Source of the DNA: Liolophura sinensis
Taxonomy: Eukaryota; Mollusca; Polyplacophora; Chitonida; Chitonidae
Direction of reading: 5' to 3'
Length of the DNA: 64,000 nt
Assembly: GCF_032854445.1 (NCBI RefSeq)
Contig: NC_088302.1
Location: forward strand, 33,573,979 to 33,637,978
Notes under the pieces: generated by a model
Seen by the model: only the letters and a program-made list of their open reading frames with translations
Database searches by the model: none
Told to the model about the DNA's origin: nothing
Made by a program: the position numbers and the translations under genes
Shown here: in pieces, positions 11,901 to 30,429 of the stretch
How positions within the stretch are numbered: the stretch's first letter is position 1
How the letters are laid out: every line of letters starts with the position of its first letter

Positions 11901-14900
11901 ATAAACTTCGTGATCCGTGATTGTAATGGTATAAACTTTGTGCTCCATGATTGTAATGATATAAACTTTGTGATCCCTGATGGTGATGGTATAAACCTTG
12001 TGATCCATGATTGTAGTGATATAAACTTTGTGATCCCTGATTGTAATGGTATAAACTTTGTGATCCCTGATTGTAATGGTATAAACTTTGTGACCCATGA
12101 TTGTTATGGTATAAACTTTGTGACCCATGATTGTAGTGATATAAAGTTTGTGATCCCGGATTGTAATGGTATGAACTTTGTGACCCATGATTGTAATGAT
12201 ATAAACTTTGTGATCCCTGATAATGATGACACAGTGCCTCTTGTTATAGGTTCTATGTGTGGGAGATCATGCACAGCACAATTAAGAAGATGAGCCGTCA
12301 TGTGGAGAAGTTACAGGCTGAGGTGGATGATGCCCGGGACAGGCTAGAAGTGGCCCAGAGGAGGGTATGGCTTTATGCTGTCCAGTTGTTTCAGAGCTGT
12401 AGATTTTCTGTTTGTTGTATGTTACATGTATTTTTTTGAGTGTTGTACCTTTTTCAGCATCGCGTGATATGAGCGCTGCACCTTGTCAGTGATTTGAGTT
12501 TCACTGTTGTAGCTGAATATCTGTGTTCATATATTTCTTTGTTTTTCCTCAGAATTGTAAAATGTCATATCTGACCTTATCTTACATATGGTGTGTTTTC
12601 ATTCTGTATCTCATCTGCACTTGTTCTTAGCTTCTGTTGTCCGTCTCTTGTTCAGTTTTATTTTCAGTTTTCTTTTTAGTTCCTCATCCTGTGATGGTTT
12701 TTTCGGTCCACCATCTCATCCTCTGATGATTATTTTAGTTCTGTCCCATCTTCTGCTGTTTGTTTCAGTTTTCTGTCACACCCTTTGATATTTGTTTCAG
12801 TTTTCTGTTTCATCCTCTGATGCTTGTTTCAGTTTTCTGTCTCATCCTCTGATGCTTGTTTCAGTTTTCTGTCTCATCCTCTGATGCTTGTTTCAGTTTT
12901 CTGTCTCATCCTCTGATGCTTGTTTCATTTTTCTGTCTCATCCTCTGATATTTGTTTCAGTTTTCTGTCTCATCCTCTGATGCTTGTTTCAGTTTTCTGT
13001 CTCATCCTCTGATATTTGTTTCAGTTTTCTGTCTCATCCTCTGATGCTTGTTTCAGTTTTCTGTCTCATCCTCTGATATTTGTTTCAGTTTTCTGTCTCA
13101 TCCTCTGATATTTGTTTCAGTTTTCTGTCTCATCCTCTGATATTTGTTTCAGTTCTCTCAGATGATCTGTGTTTAAGCTATCTCGTCTCATCCTAAAATC
13201 TCTTAAAATCTGTGTCAGTTCTCTCATCTTTTTCTTGGTTATCGTGTCCTCTATGATCTGTGTCTCGGTTATCTCCTCCTCTTATGATCTGTCTTGGTTA
13301 TCTCCTCCTCTTATGATCTGTGTCATGGTTATCTCCTCCTCTTATGATCTGTGTCATGGTTATCTCATCCTCTTATGATCTGTCTTGGTTATCTCCTCCT
13401 CTTATTATCTGTCTAGGTTATCTCATCCTCTTATGATCTGTGTCATGGTTATCTCATCCTCTTATGATCTGTCTTGGTTATCTCCTCCTCTTATGATCTG
13501 CCTTGGTTATCTCATCCTCTTATGATCTGTGTCTTGGTTATCTCATCCTCTTATGATCTGTGTCTTGGTTATCTCATCCTCTTATGATCTGTCTTGATTA
13601 TCTCCTCCTCTTGTGATCTATGTCCTTGTTATCTTATTCTCCTATGATCTCTGTTTCCATTACATGTATCTCACTCACCTGTGATGCGTGTTTCAGGGAG
13701 AGGACATGGAGTACCGTGATGCAGACATGCCCACAGAGGAGATGATAGAAAGGATGGAGGAGAGACTGGAGACAGCGCAGACAGAGCAGAAGGGACTCTT
13801 CCTCATCATCTTCCAGGTTAGCCTTCACATGTTAAACCACAGTCCTGTGACTAATTGATGTTGTGAAAATGATCTATGTTGATTAGGTTAACAAAAAGAC
13901 ACTTGAATGTTAGCAAAGAATGTTAAAAGACAGTTTCACAAAGTAATTTAGAGTAGATGAATGATGAAGAAAGTTGAGGAGTTAGACATTGTGAACTGGA
14001 GAAGTTTCTAAAGAAAAGAGGTGTCATTTGTGTCACTGGAGCACAGCGAGACAGGTGATGGATAATTAATATTCACAACGATTTGCCTATCATATTTCAC
14101 AAGTCACGTGATAGAGTAGGACTGTTTATACCTTTACTCTCAGAAGAGTTCGATGTCAAAACTCCCCAATTAGATAGAAAACCTATTTACTACGGCATAC
14201 ATGCATACCTTTATGACAACTGTTTTGTGTGTTGATTTCAGCGATTCATCATCATCTTGACGAATCACCTGGCTCGCTGTGAGGGGGAGGGGATTGATTA
14301 CAACACACCCTGGTACAAGTGGGTTAGTGAGAGACTCCAGCAAATCTTCTTACAGGTGAATGGACATAACATCAGTATCTTATATACTGTGAAGTACATA
14401 TGGAACTAATTTTCGCAAATTTCACAGTCAGGAATTTACCGCGTGTAAACGAATTCCAGTGTAAACGAATTACAGTGTTGAGTCGTATATTACAAGCAGT
14501 AGTATCAATAAAGCTGGCAGGAGTGTGGAGAAGAAAACCTGGCAGGCCAGGTAAAGTTTAACAGCAGAGAGGGAAGATTAGGCTTCAAATATATGTATAA
14601 AAAATCAGATTACGAGGATTAGCGGCACTGCAGGAAACAAAAGAGGATTAGAGCCACCCTTGATTATACCTGTTTAACATCTGCTTTAGTAATTTTCAGG
14701 CCATTTTATTGCTAGGGCAGTTATACAGTTTTACTATTTTTTTCAGTAATGCCTTGATTAAATACACAAAAATTAATTCCTGCACCCATGTTTGAAGTAA
14801 ATCTGGGAAAATGAATTCCAGCGAATAATAAGTACTTAACATAAAATCTTTGGATTTCCCCTTGTGGCTTTCCCCTTGGGTTCTGCTCAGTTTCCTCCCA

Positions 14901-15586
14901 CCATACTGGTGGCTTCCATCGTATAAGTGAAATATTCTTGAGTACAGAGTAGAACTGCAGTTAAATAAAATAAATAAATATTGCTTCATAAGGCTGTAAG
15001 TCGGCAGGTTTGTCAGAATTGTGGAGGAGGTGGTCATGGGTTTGCTCAGGTCGCTCTTTATTTTTCCCCAGCCAGAAGTCTTCTTGCTCAAGTGTGAGTC
15101 AAAAATGCTTGAGTATGGTATTAAACACCAATCAAATAAATACATAAATTGTTCTTCCTTCTGGAGGACCTTAGCAGGGCAATAGTTGTTCATGCGTTCA
15201 TGAAGGTTACACTTTCAAAATGAAAAGTCTATCTTGGCTGACGTGTGCTGTATCATGTATAAATTGGAAGTTTGGAATGTATAGTGCCCATTGGATTTAG
15301 GGATTATGTGATTTTTTTATTTGATGGCATAATTTGTCATAATTTTAATGGTAGAGTTGTTAATCTATATCACAGCTCAACAAAATTCATTTGTTGTTTT
15401 TTTTTTTTGTTGTTTGAAATTTTTCTGTTTCATGAAAGATTTCAAAAGCTTATTTTTCTCTTTCCTTTTCAGCACCATGAGCTTGTGTTCAAGTACATCA
15501 GCACTTTGGAGACGTTGTTGTTTACCAGTGATATAGACATTCACATCCTGATAACCTTCCAACAGTTCTGTGCCCTTAGATCTTGA
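5771..15586 (+). CDS. NCBP1: NCBP1 (CBP80) C-terminal half, ten exons
   Basis: Nuclear cap-binding protein subunit 1, the large subunit that with NCBP2 (CBP20) binds the m7G cap of nuclear RNA. It is built of three MIF4G-like helical domains. Spliced exons: 5771-5908, 6719-6822, 7437-7556, 9614-9713, 11044-11137, 11313-11416, 12250-12364, 13697-13816, 14242-14355 and 15473-15586. All have AG/GT borders and the joined frame is open for 373 codons plus TGA. Recognised conserved blocks include [75 protein letters not shown] and FQQFCALRS. The human protein is 790 residues, so the N-terminal half should lie left of the window; I found none of it in 1-5770. Identification is secure; exact borders were read by eye. 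Confidence 0.95.
6719..6822 (+). CDS. NCBP1: NCBP1 exon b
   Basis: Acceptor CGCAG, donor GTGTGT at 6823. Encodes [20 protein letters not shown], aligning with the LSYHQRILDIVPPTFSALCP region of vertebrate CBP80. Confidence 0.92.
7437..7556 (+). CDS. NCBP1: NCBP1 exon c
   Basis: Acceptor TTTGTAG, donor GTGAGT at 7557. Encodes [31 protein letters not shown] and an acidic LAEEE run, matching the loop after DVPNP in vertebrates. The following intron (7557-9613) holds the inverted exon. Confidence 0.92.
7788..7850. repeat. Perfect 17-bp hairpin at rearrangement border
   Basis: Left arm CCTGTCTCAGAAAGGTA (7788-7804) and its exact reverse complement TACCTTTCTGAGACAGG (7834-7850) flank a 29-nt T-rich loop. 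The duplicated flank that recurs at about 8285 begins inside this loop. Confidence 0.85.
7860..8006 (-). mobile_element. Truncated SINE, family 1 (3' part)
   Basis: Minus-strand 3' part of the family 1 SINE (GGATGGTCTTGGGTTTCCCC to the TTGAGTACGGC tail and poly-A). The 5' half is missing; homology stops about 25 bp outside the donor site of the inverted exon. With its flank it duplicates 8285-8490 at an offset of about 477 bp. Confidence 0.8.
8033..8248 (-). pseudogene. NCBP1: Inverted, splice-competent NCBP1 exon inside an NCBP1 intron
   Basis: On the minus strand, acceptor TCCTACAG precedes 8248 and donor GTACGT follows 8033. The 216 bp between are an open, phase 0-0 exon of 72 codons with [31 protein letters not shown] and [12 protein letters not shown]. 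These align with the [35 protein letters not shown] region of CBP80, roughly residues 230-300 of the human protein. That is upstream of every other NCBP1 exon seen here. It lies antisense to its own gene, between exons c and d, so it cannot be included in the sense transcript. It may be an inverted duplicate, or the only copy displaced by inversion or misassembly. The window cannot tell which. Confidence 0.85.
8285..8340. repeat. Second copy of the flank beside the hairpin
   Basis: Matches 7809-7868 (TTTTTCATC...CACTTAGAAAAATACCTTT...GAGACAGGTGAATTTAAGATGACT) with a few substitutions. It forms the right-hand duplicate around the inverted exon. Confidence 0.8.
8341..8608 (-). mobile_element. 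SINE, family 1, near full length
   Basis: Minus-strand copy from GGGGCCTCCGTGGCTCAGTCG to the A-rich tail. It includes a tRNA-like A box (TGGCTCAGTCGGTTAGCGC) and B box region (GAGTTCAAGACC). Confidence 0.9.
9614..9713 (+). CDS. NCBP1: NCBP1 exon d
   Basis: Acceptor TTTTGCAG, donor GTAAGC at 9714. Encodes [20 protein letters not shown] and SHSFAAIA, almost identical to the vertebrate NPLKIEVFVQTLLHLAAKSFSHSF region. Confidence 0.94.
9835..10165 (+). mobile_element. SINE, family 2 (5' part diverged)
   Basis: The 3' two-thirds match the family 2 copies at 27197 and 31710: GAAGCAGCACTAGATAAAAG, GTGGAAATCCGTCCTG, GGAGGCACATTACAT and a CTCACTCAATC end. The tRNA-like head is degenerate. Confidence 0.75.
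11044..11137 (+). CDS. NCBP1: NCBP1 exon e
   Basis: Acceptor TTTTCAG, donor GTTTGT at 11138. Encodes [15 protein letters not shown] and [10 protein letters not shown], matching KFHEVFKTLAESDEGK and MFEVWRNHPQ of vertebrate CBP80. Confidence 0.94.
11313..11416 (+). CDS. NCBP1: NCBP1 exon f
   Basis: Acceptor TGTTTTAG, donor GTATGA at 11417. Encodes [20 protein letters not shown] and WLFSNEM, matching VLVDKMIRTQIVDCAAVANWIFS. The preceding intron is only 175 bp. Confidence 0.94.
11811..12230. repeat. 30-bp minisatellite, about 14 copies (NCBP1 intron)
   Basis: Tandem units of the form GTGATCCATGATTGTAATGG plus TATAAACTTT with scattered substitutions. The unit length is divisible by three, so the array is open in frames on both strands and gives a spurious 173-codon repeat ORF. 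It lies just upstream of the exon at 12250. Confidence 0.93.
12250..12364 (+). CDS. NCBP1: NCBP1 exon g
   Basis: Acceptor TTATAG, donor GTATGG at 12365. Encodes [20 protein letters not shown] followed by a charged helix ([15 protein letters not shown]), corresponding to WEILHSTIRKMNKHV and the coiled-coil-like linker. Confidence 0.94.
12755..13160. repeat. 32-bp minisatellite carrying repeated 3' splice-site sequence
   Basis: About twelve tandem units containing TGATGCTTGTTTCAG or TGATATTTGTTTCAG followed by TTTTCTGTCTCATCCTC. Each unit looks like a polypyrimidine tract plus CAG acceptor. It resembles the true acceptor of the next exon (TGATGCGTGTTTCAG, ending at 13696). Confidence 0.9.
13235..13640. 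repeat. 29-31 bp minisatellite (NCBP1 intron)
   Basis: Units of CTTGGTTATCTCCTCC plus TCTTATGATCTGTGT with small length variation, about 13 copies. The motif differs from the neighbouring 32-bp array but is also pyrimidine-rich. Confidence 0.88.
13697..13816 (+). CDS. NCBP1: NCBP1 exon h
   Basis: Acceptor TGTTTCAG, donor GTTAGC at 13817. Encodes the acidic linker [12 protein letters not shown], the helix [20 protein letters not shown] and LFLIIFQ, matching EQIERLQEKVESAQSEQKNLFLVIFQ. Confidence 0.94.
14242..14355 (+). CDS. NCBP1: NCBP1 exon i
   Basis: Acceptor GATTTCAG, donor GTGAAT at 14356. Encodes [17 protein letters not shown] and [17 protein letters not shown] of the last MIF4G-like domain. 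Confidence 0.95.
14835..14985 (+). mobile_element. SINE, family 1, 3' fragment
   Basis: Shows GTTTCCTCCCACCAT, GTATAAGTGAAATATTCTTG and an AAATAAATAAAT tail; the tRNA-like head is absent. A further degraded tail fragment follows at 15030-15150. Confidence 0.75.
15473..15586 (+). CDS. NCBP1: NCBP1 terminal coding exon
   Basis: Acceptor CTTTTCAG. Encodes [20 protein letters not shown], ending FQQFCALRS and TGA (15584-15586); vertebrate CBP80 ends FQQFCALQA. The true C-terminus is therefore present. Confidence 0.95.
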   Translation, partial: HHELVFKYISTLETLLFTSDIDIHILITFQQFCALRS

Positions 15587-15680
15587 GTCAACCACCAGGG
15601 GACACACACATGAAAAGGAGGAAAACAGTTGTCCAGCAAAACTTTACCTGAGCTTAACTAGCAGTGTTTTGATGTTGTTC

Positions 15681-15686
15681 AATAAA
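15681..15686 (+). terminator. Candidate NCBP1 polyadenylation signal
   Basis: AATAAA 95 bp past the stop codon. Another AATAAA near 16892 could give a longer 3' UTR. Confidence 0.5.
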
Positions 15687-16919
15687 AAGTTAAAGAGGGC
15701 ATTTTAGCTGTGACATTGTGATTTTTTTCTACATGTAAGTGCTTGTAAACCATTGGTAATGTTAGATGGAAATTTCTTTGTTTTGCCCGTGTTTGCCCAC
15801 AGCATGTTGTAGCCCAAATCATAGAGCACTATAAAGGGAAAGAATCAACAAAATATGATGTGTCAAAATGCATGTTGAAAGTGACCTGCACATGTTGAAT
15901 GAATTTCTGGAAAAAATCACATGAAAGTCTTATTAGAAGTCTTAAGAGATCGTTGCTTTTTTGATTTCATGCATCAGGTTTATCTCTGAACTAATTTTGC
16001 ATATCCCATACCCAACTAAGTCTTAATATTTTTCTTTACATCAACAGGTTCGTGTTGCAGTATTTGCATTGTGGAAGCTACATGTAGAGTACAATGTAAG
16101 GGTGCTAATTGCTGCACACCACCTTCTGATTTAGAAAGACAGGTTGTAGTTAGGTCTACTAGTTATAGTTTCAATTCTCCTTCATAAGTACGTGTCATAC
16201 AGGAAATTTTGAGTGTGTGGAGTATGGACCCTAGTTGTTAACTTCGAAGAGAGCTGTACTCTTACTATCAGTATGAATTTAGTCTGCATGAAAAGTTCAG
16301 GCTTGATTTTACATAGTAACTGCAGAGGAGAAATATGATTATAATGTTAAATGTTTTATCAAAAAAAAAAATTCTTCTGTTAGACTTAAAACGTATGCAG
16401 TACATGTACGAGTCTTCACAGTTGCATGCTTGACCATACATGAAGGCGGAACATATGAAGACACTGCTTAAACGTTATGTGTTTATCCATAGGCACATCA
16501 GATAATTTTCCTTTGATGTTGTATCAATTTAATCTACATGGAAATGTATGTGTCATGCTTGAGTGTATATGATAATTGCAGAAAATATGAAGATAAATTA
16601 CTTCAAAATGTGTATCAGTCAGCAGAATTAATTTTCTCCTGTTTTTCCTTGTAATTAAGATTATTAACACTACTGATGTCAAGATTTTCTTGTGATGGTA
16701 CACTGTGGAGTACATGTATATTTCATGAGCTCAGTATGTATTTTTGCGGACGTGGCTATATGTATTTGTTCAGTTTCAAATTTCAAAGATTTCAGATGAA
16801 GTTTCATACATAGCCATACTGGTAAGAAGTGGTATCAAAGTCAAAATGATAATTAAATGAAACTGTAAATGTTGTGGAATATCATTTCCAAAATAAACAT
16901 TTTATTTGTAGAAAAAAAA

Positions 16920-19700
16920 AAAGAGAACATTTTGCCAGTGTTGGGTCTTTAAATCTGTTCAAATGGAAGTGACACAATGGAAAATAAAGAACAAGAAACC
17001 TTTTATGCTTTACCTCTTCATTGGTAACAGAAATCTTGATTGTTGATACATACTGGGGAGTTGAAATGGAAAGCGGCAAAACTAAAATTTCCATGAGTGA
17101 GCACACTAAAATACATGCAAGTAGAGGAATTGTAGAAACATAGTGACTAAAGGTGGATTTGAACTTTCGATTGTGAGAGGTTTTCTGCTGAAAGTTTCAG
17201 TGTAAGTTAACCTTGAAACTAAATGTAAGCTGGAAGAATTTACTCATCAGCCAGTCACCCTCACGAGCATTGCCATGGATTGGTGGAGTCTAGTTCGAAC
17301 TAAATAAAGATTGGTGTGATGATAACGGCATGTACAAGTATCCTGCAGGATTTTTATCCCACATATGGAACCCATTTTCCTCAAGCCAGATAACCCTATC
17401 TTTTCACAATCCTTTTAGCCAAAGTATTCAAGTTATCAAAAGCCTTTAAGGAGCAGGCATGTCCCCCCAAATGCAACAAAGAGCCATGGAAAGGTGATTT
17501 TTGGTCCACCACTTGCTTAGTAATTAATACCAGAACATCAGCAGACTTAGTACTAGCTTCCATCAGCCTTTATCTGGTGAGGGTTATTGAATTGCTTATA
17601 CAATCAATACTTAGACAACACATGCACCTCAGGCAAGCAAGTTTGTTGCACATGAGCACAGGTCTAGCTTACACTGGTTTGTACACTGTCGGCAGTGGTC
17701 AAGAGGTTAGAGTGTAAATTCAATCCCGAGTCTGACAACGCTAAAAAATAATCAGTTAAAATGTTGCACTCTTGGTACTTGTTTGCCAGGTGCTCAGCAA
17801 ATTGTGAGTCTTAGTCCTCCCAATGTTTGCTTTCTAAGACTGTTTAGGACATTATGTCCAGCATCTTTGACAAGGCATTCCAGTGAAGCAGCAAAAATAC
17901 ACGTACACGTATGTCAGCATTAGGAATGATCTGCTGCAGTGCAACATTGTAGCAACATTAAACAGTACAACTGTCAGCAAACCAAATCTGCAATGTGCAG
18001 GTAACAATTCAGTTACCTTCATGTCATCAAATCAGATTTCAAATTGGTTGGGCCTACATGAAATTGTTTTCATTTCAGACTAAATCTAGCTATGTAGACA
18101 TTCTAGTAAGGTGATTTGTGTGCCGAGAATAAAAAAAGAAACCTTTAGGTCACTATTAAATTAAAAGAATTACATTTCTCATCCGCTGTCTTTTTCCAAC
18201 AAATGCCAAGACGACAAACATGACAAAAACTTAAGCAAGCGGACATGTCTCAGCCATCGTCAAGAATTTTGAATTAATTAGGGGCATGCTAAGAGACTGG
18301 TCAATGTTCTGTAAATAGTCTGAATGAAACCCGCATTCTCTTAGAATTAACATCGAACTGTAAAGGCCTTCTGGCCCAGCAAATAGGCTGTGGCTCTTCA
18401 GGTATGTACAGTCTAATCCCTGGCTTTATTGGCATATATAACCTGATCCCAGATTACGACTTACAGCCAAATATTATGGGTTATATGAATACGCTGGACT
18501 GCACTGGTGGCAGTTTTTACAACAAAAGGCTTACATTAATGGAAGTGGTCACTTTGTGACCTTATTATACATTTATGACAGAACTGGAAATGTGCCAGAG
18601 AGGTGAAGCCTGGACTTCTTTCTCACACTATCCATGACTGACCATACTGATATTTAAGAAGGGACGAAAAAAACGTAAAACTATGGTTTTTATAAATTTT
18701 TTTACTTCAGTGGCAAATTTAAATATAACCTAGCAACAGAAACAAAGGATGTGGACATCTCATTCAGGTCCAATAATGGAAGTGCATATAAATTGTTATA
18801 CACAGAATGGCTTTAATAAGAAGTCCACTGGCCAAAATCTGGCATAGGCACAAAGTAAACTGATCAATGGACTTTTTCTTCCAGCCTTAACACACTTGCT
18901 GAAGTCAAGGAAGATCACCATTATCACAAAAGTTGTCTCGTATACATTTACTAAAAATGAGTTTCCAAAACTGATCTTTGCTATAAATTAGTTCAACAAT
19001 TATACTTTGCATTATAAGTAATAACATGTTGATTTTCACACCAATTTCAACTCAAAAGAGAGCTATCCTAAATATATGTTACAAGCTATACAGCTGGACT
19101 CACACATGAAGACAACTCTTTAGCTGTGACAAGTAGCTGTGTCTGTCAATCAGACAGTCATATCCTTCAATTTTTAACATGAGATTCATTCACAATGAGG
19201 GGCCTGGGTGTAAGATAACATGGCTTTTTTACGGGATGTCGAGGCCACTACAAATCTACGCTTGTTATATTCACACAAGGGACATGCACACAACCGTTAC
19301 TGAAATAAATGTACAGTACATGACTTTTTGGCATGACAACCCCAAACGAAACCTGGAGGAAACCATATATCCCTTTGTCTGGTACCAGTGGCAAGCCTCC
19401 TAACTTAAGGCTACAGTCTTAACCACTATTGAACACATGCTACAGGATGTTTTGCAAAAGTCCTTGACATCACTGAGTACTGGTATATTAAAAAGAGAAT
19501 CTGTTCCCTAAAACAGATTGTTCCAAGATGCCTTAACTCATGCAGTGTCCTTTCTTTACAAATCCATCATCCCATTTCTGGCGACTTCTGCTTTGTGCGA
19601 CCAGTATTCATTCACCACTGTATGTCTGGTCACATGACAGGCACAACTCAGACTATAATTAATATAGAAATACTCGATCCACAAGTAGTTTGTGTCATAA
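16920..19700. other. Intergenic or UTR sequence without recognisable genes
   Basis: Between NCBP1 and SDHAF4, which converge. No open frame here looks coding. The right part may be SDHAF4 3' UTR; a minus-strand AATAAA lies at 18425-18430. Confidence 0.5.
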
Positions 19701-19718
19701 ATGACATCAGGTGGGATG

Positions 19719-20020
19719 TCAAAAGTCTGTCACTCTGCCCTTTCTCTCCCAGTCTCCATATCGCGTTGGTTCGGGACCTCTAGGGCCACCGATTTCACCA
19801 GTTTTCGGGTTAACGTCATTAGGAAATCTTTCTAACGGTTCCTTCTCTTGGTTAGGATGGATATATTCCTGAGTGGCTGTTTCCACTTTGTCATCCAGTT
19901 TACCTGCTGGTGTCTTTCCCTTCTTCCTCTGTGTTTTAGAGTCCTCAGAATGGTGTCTTCGATTAACGGTGATCTCTGGTCTGACAGTAAGTAGGCTGCC
20001 TTCAGGAGATGGCCCGGTCA
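19719..20020 (-). CDS. SDHAF4: SDHAF4 exon 2
   Basis: Acceptor TTTTGTGCAG on the minus strand. Carries the variable basic linker and the whole conserved C-terminal domain to the stop codon. Confidence 0.95.
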
Positions 20021-20537
20021 CTGCACAAAAAAGCATTAGATGAAGACATCTCAGAAAAAAGAATGTACACAAAAGCTTTCATAATCAAAACCAAAATTGC
20101 AAAGCTGAAAAAAGTTTTCTTTTTTTTTAAATTTTTTTTAGAAGTTTGCATATTAAATAGGCCTACACGTACAAGTATCAAGATTTGGTTCCTTACTAGG
20201 CGAGCTTTATTCCAGGTAATGTTTTTGTGACTTTTGCCAAGATTTCCTTAAACTTCAGAAAGAGTTCTATGCTGATATTTTACATCAAATCAGTGTTAAA
20301 ATTCATCATTGTTGACGTTTTGACCTATGCCGTTATAGCAAGTACAGTTTTATGTCAAACTAGGCCTCGTTATCTTGGCAAATTGTTTCATTTTTAACCA
20401 TACATAGTTTATTAATTTTAAACAACAAAGCAACGCTTTAGTCGCAAAACCACACTTTGTTACAAATTATGTTACATACCAGAGACCGAAAATTTAGATC
20501 GCAAATTGTTACACAGCATCCTGAAGAAGGTTGACAT
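19719..20537 (-). CDS. SDHAF4: SDHAF4, succinate dehydrogenase assembly factor 4
   Basis: A small mitochondrial matrix chaperone (Sdh8 family) that binds flavinylated SDHA and promotes its assembly with SDHB in complex II. Two coding exons: 20480-20537 (58 bp, ATG at 20535-20537, donor GTATGT) and 19719-20020 (302 bp, acceptor TTGTGCAG). Together they encode 119 residues plus TGA; the human protein is 108. The N-terminus [19 protein letters not shown] is basic and lacks acidic residues, as expected for a mitochondrial presequence. The C-terminus carries the family hallmark [14 protein letters not shown], then [19 protein letters not shown] and a final DF. Transcribed divergently from ETFA, with 447 bp between start codons. 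Confidence 0.95.
20480..20537 (-). CDS. SDHAF4: SDHAF4 exon 1
   Basis: Start codon and presequence [19 protein letters not shown]; donor GTATGT on the minus strand at 20479. Splits a Val codon after its first base. Confidence 0.85.
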
Positions 20538-20984
20538 CGTGATCTACGAAAAATCGTCTGCAATGACTACCCTCGCATAAAGTACCCGATTAAAGATGAA
20601 CCGCAAATTGTCTTACGTCATGGATATCCGTGTACGTTGAAATTGTTGCTTTTTTTAATGGAAAGTAATCCAGAATATTGCGATTTATTCCAAGAACTGG
20701 CATGAGCGCGTCAAACTACGGATCCATGAGGCGGTTAATTGAAGTCAAGTAAAAACAAGCGTAAATTACAAAATTTTTATATTAGGTCCTCGGTTGGAAT
20801 GAGCACCAGTAATGATGACGTTGCAAATACTGCACTTCACTATGGGGGCATTAAAGCGGTATATATTTTGACGGGGTAAACATTGGAGTTTGCCCATGTG
20901 AGCGTATCTGTTACCCAACAAGAGGTTATAAAACTTGTTTACTGGAAAGGGACGGGTCATTTAGCCAGGAGAACTCGAACGAAG
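20538..20984. promoter_or_regulatory. Head-to-head SDHAF4/ETFA intergenic region
   Basis: The 447 bp between two divergent start codons must hold both 5' UTRs and promoters. CRE/ATF-like sites TTACGTCA (20613-20620) and TGACGTTG (20816-20823) are visible. There is no obvious TATA box at a sensible distance for either gene. Promoter function is inferred from geometry. Confidence 0.6.
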
Positions 20985-29438
<8,454 letters not shown>

Positions 29439-30429
29439 TGGCAGCACATGAAGTAACTGCAGGAGATTTTTCTATTATTGCATCATTGCTAGTTTATTCA
29501 GGGAGATAAAATGTCTGGTCTGCAGGATACTCAGGCTACGGGCCTACAGGGATATAAGTCCTCGGTATCAAAAGGCTAGATGATTGGTGGAAGAAAAATG
29601 GAAACTAAACACTTCAGATCTACCACAGTTTAGAACACTTGTTATTAAGCAATGTTGACGGACAGAGCATTGAAAGTAACCCGTACAGAAATGAAAAGAA
29701 GGGAGCCATCAAACATTTTGAAAATTGTGTGATGACTTCAAATGAACAATTGACCATCAGATAAATCTTTCGATCACAAATTAATGCAATTGTGTACATA
29801 AATTTGTTTGTATCAGATTTCTGAGTTACATTGTAGCTTGTAATTGACATCAAATACATTGAGATAGATACATATTTAATCTCCTTGTGTTTGTGTTTTT
29901 ATAATCCACTCTTCAACATATTGACCATGGTAATGTCTGGAAACATCTTGCCAGTGTTTGTACTTTATTACATACATTGAAGTCATTTGTTGAAATTACT
30001 CAAAGTACAGTGTAGTGGAAGATGTTAATTTTCAAGGTTCACCTACATTTTACAAATATCGCTAACTATTTAATAGGAGGAAATTGATTGGGGAGGGCAC
30101 AACTGTATTTTAAGCCACTACCTGACAAATGCACTCTGGAATTACCTTGAGCATTGAGACAAGTATCTATGTGGTGTTATACGGTCTTAATTACACGTAG
30201 AAAGAAGAAAAAAAATCAACATTGAAGCCTCATATGCCCTCCTCTGGGATTCCCTCCTTCTAGAATTCTGCACAGGGTTTTGCGAAATATCCTTCAGGGA
30301 TTCCCTTTTTTCCAGCATTCTGCAGAAGCTTTTGCTGATAGTCTTTCTTGATTCAGTAATTCATACTGAGGGAAATTTCATACCAAAAATTCAGCTATTA
30401 CAAATACTTGTGTAAATATTAAAGCCCTA

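Noticed and set aside
11772..12293. 173-codon repeat ORF (…VIHDCNGINF…)
   Set aside because: It is the 30-bp intronic minisatellite read in one of several open frames; it lies within an NCBP1 intron and overlaps the exon in another frame.
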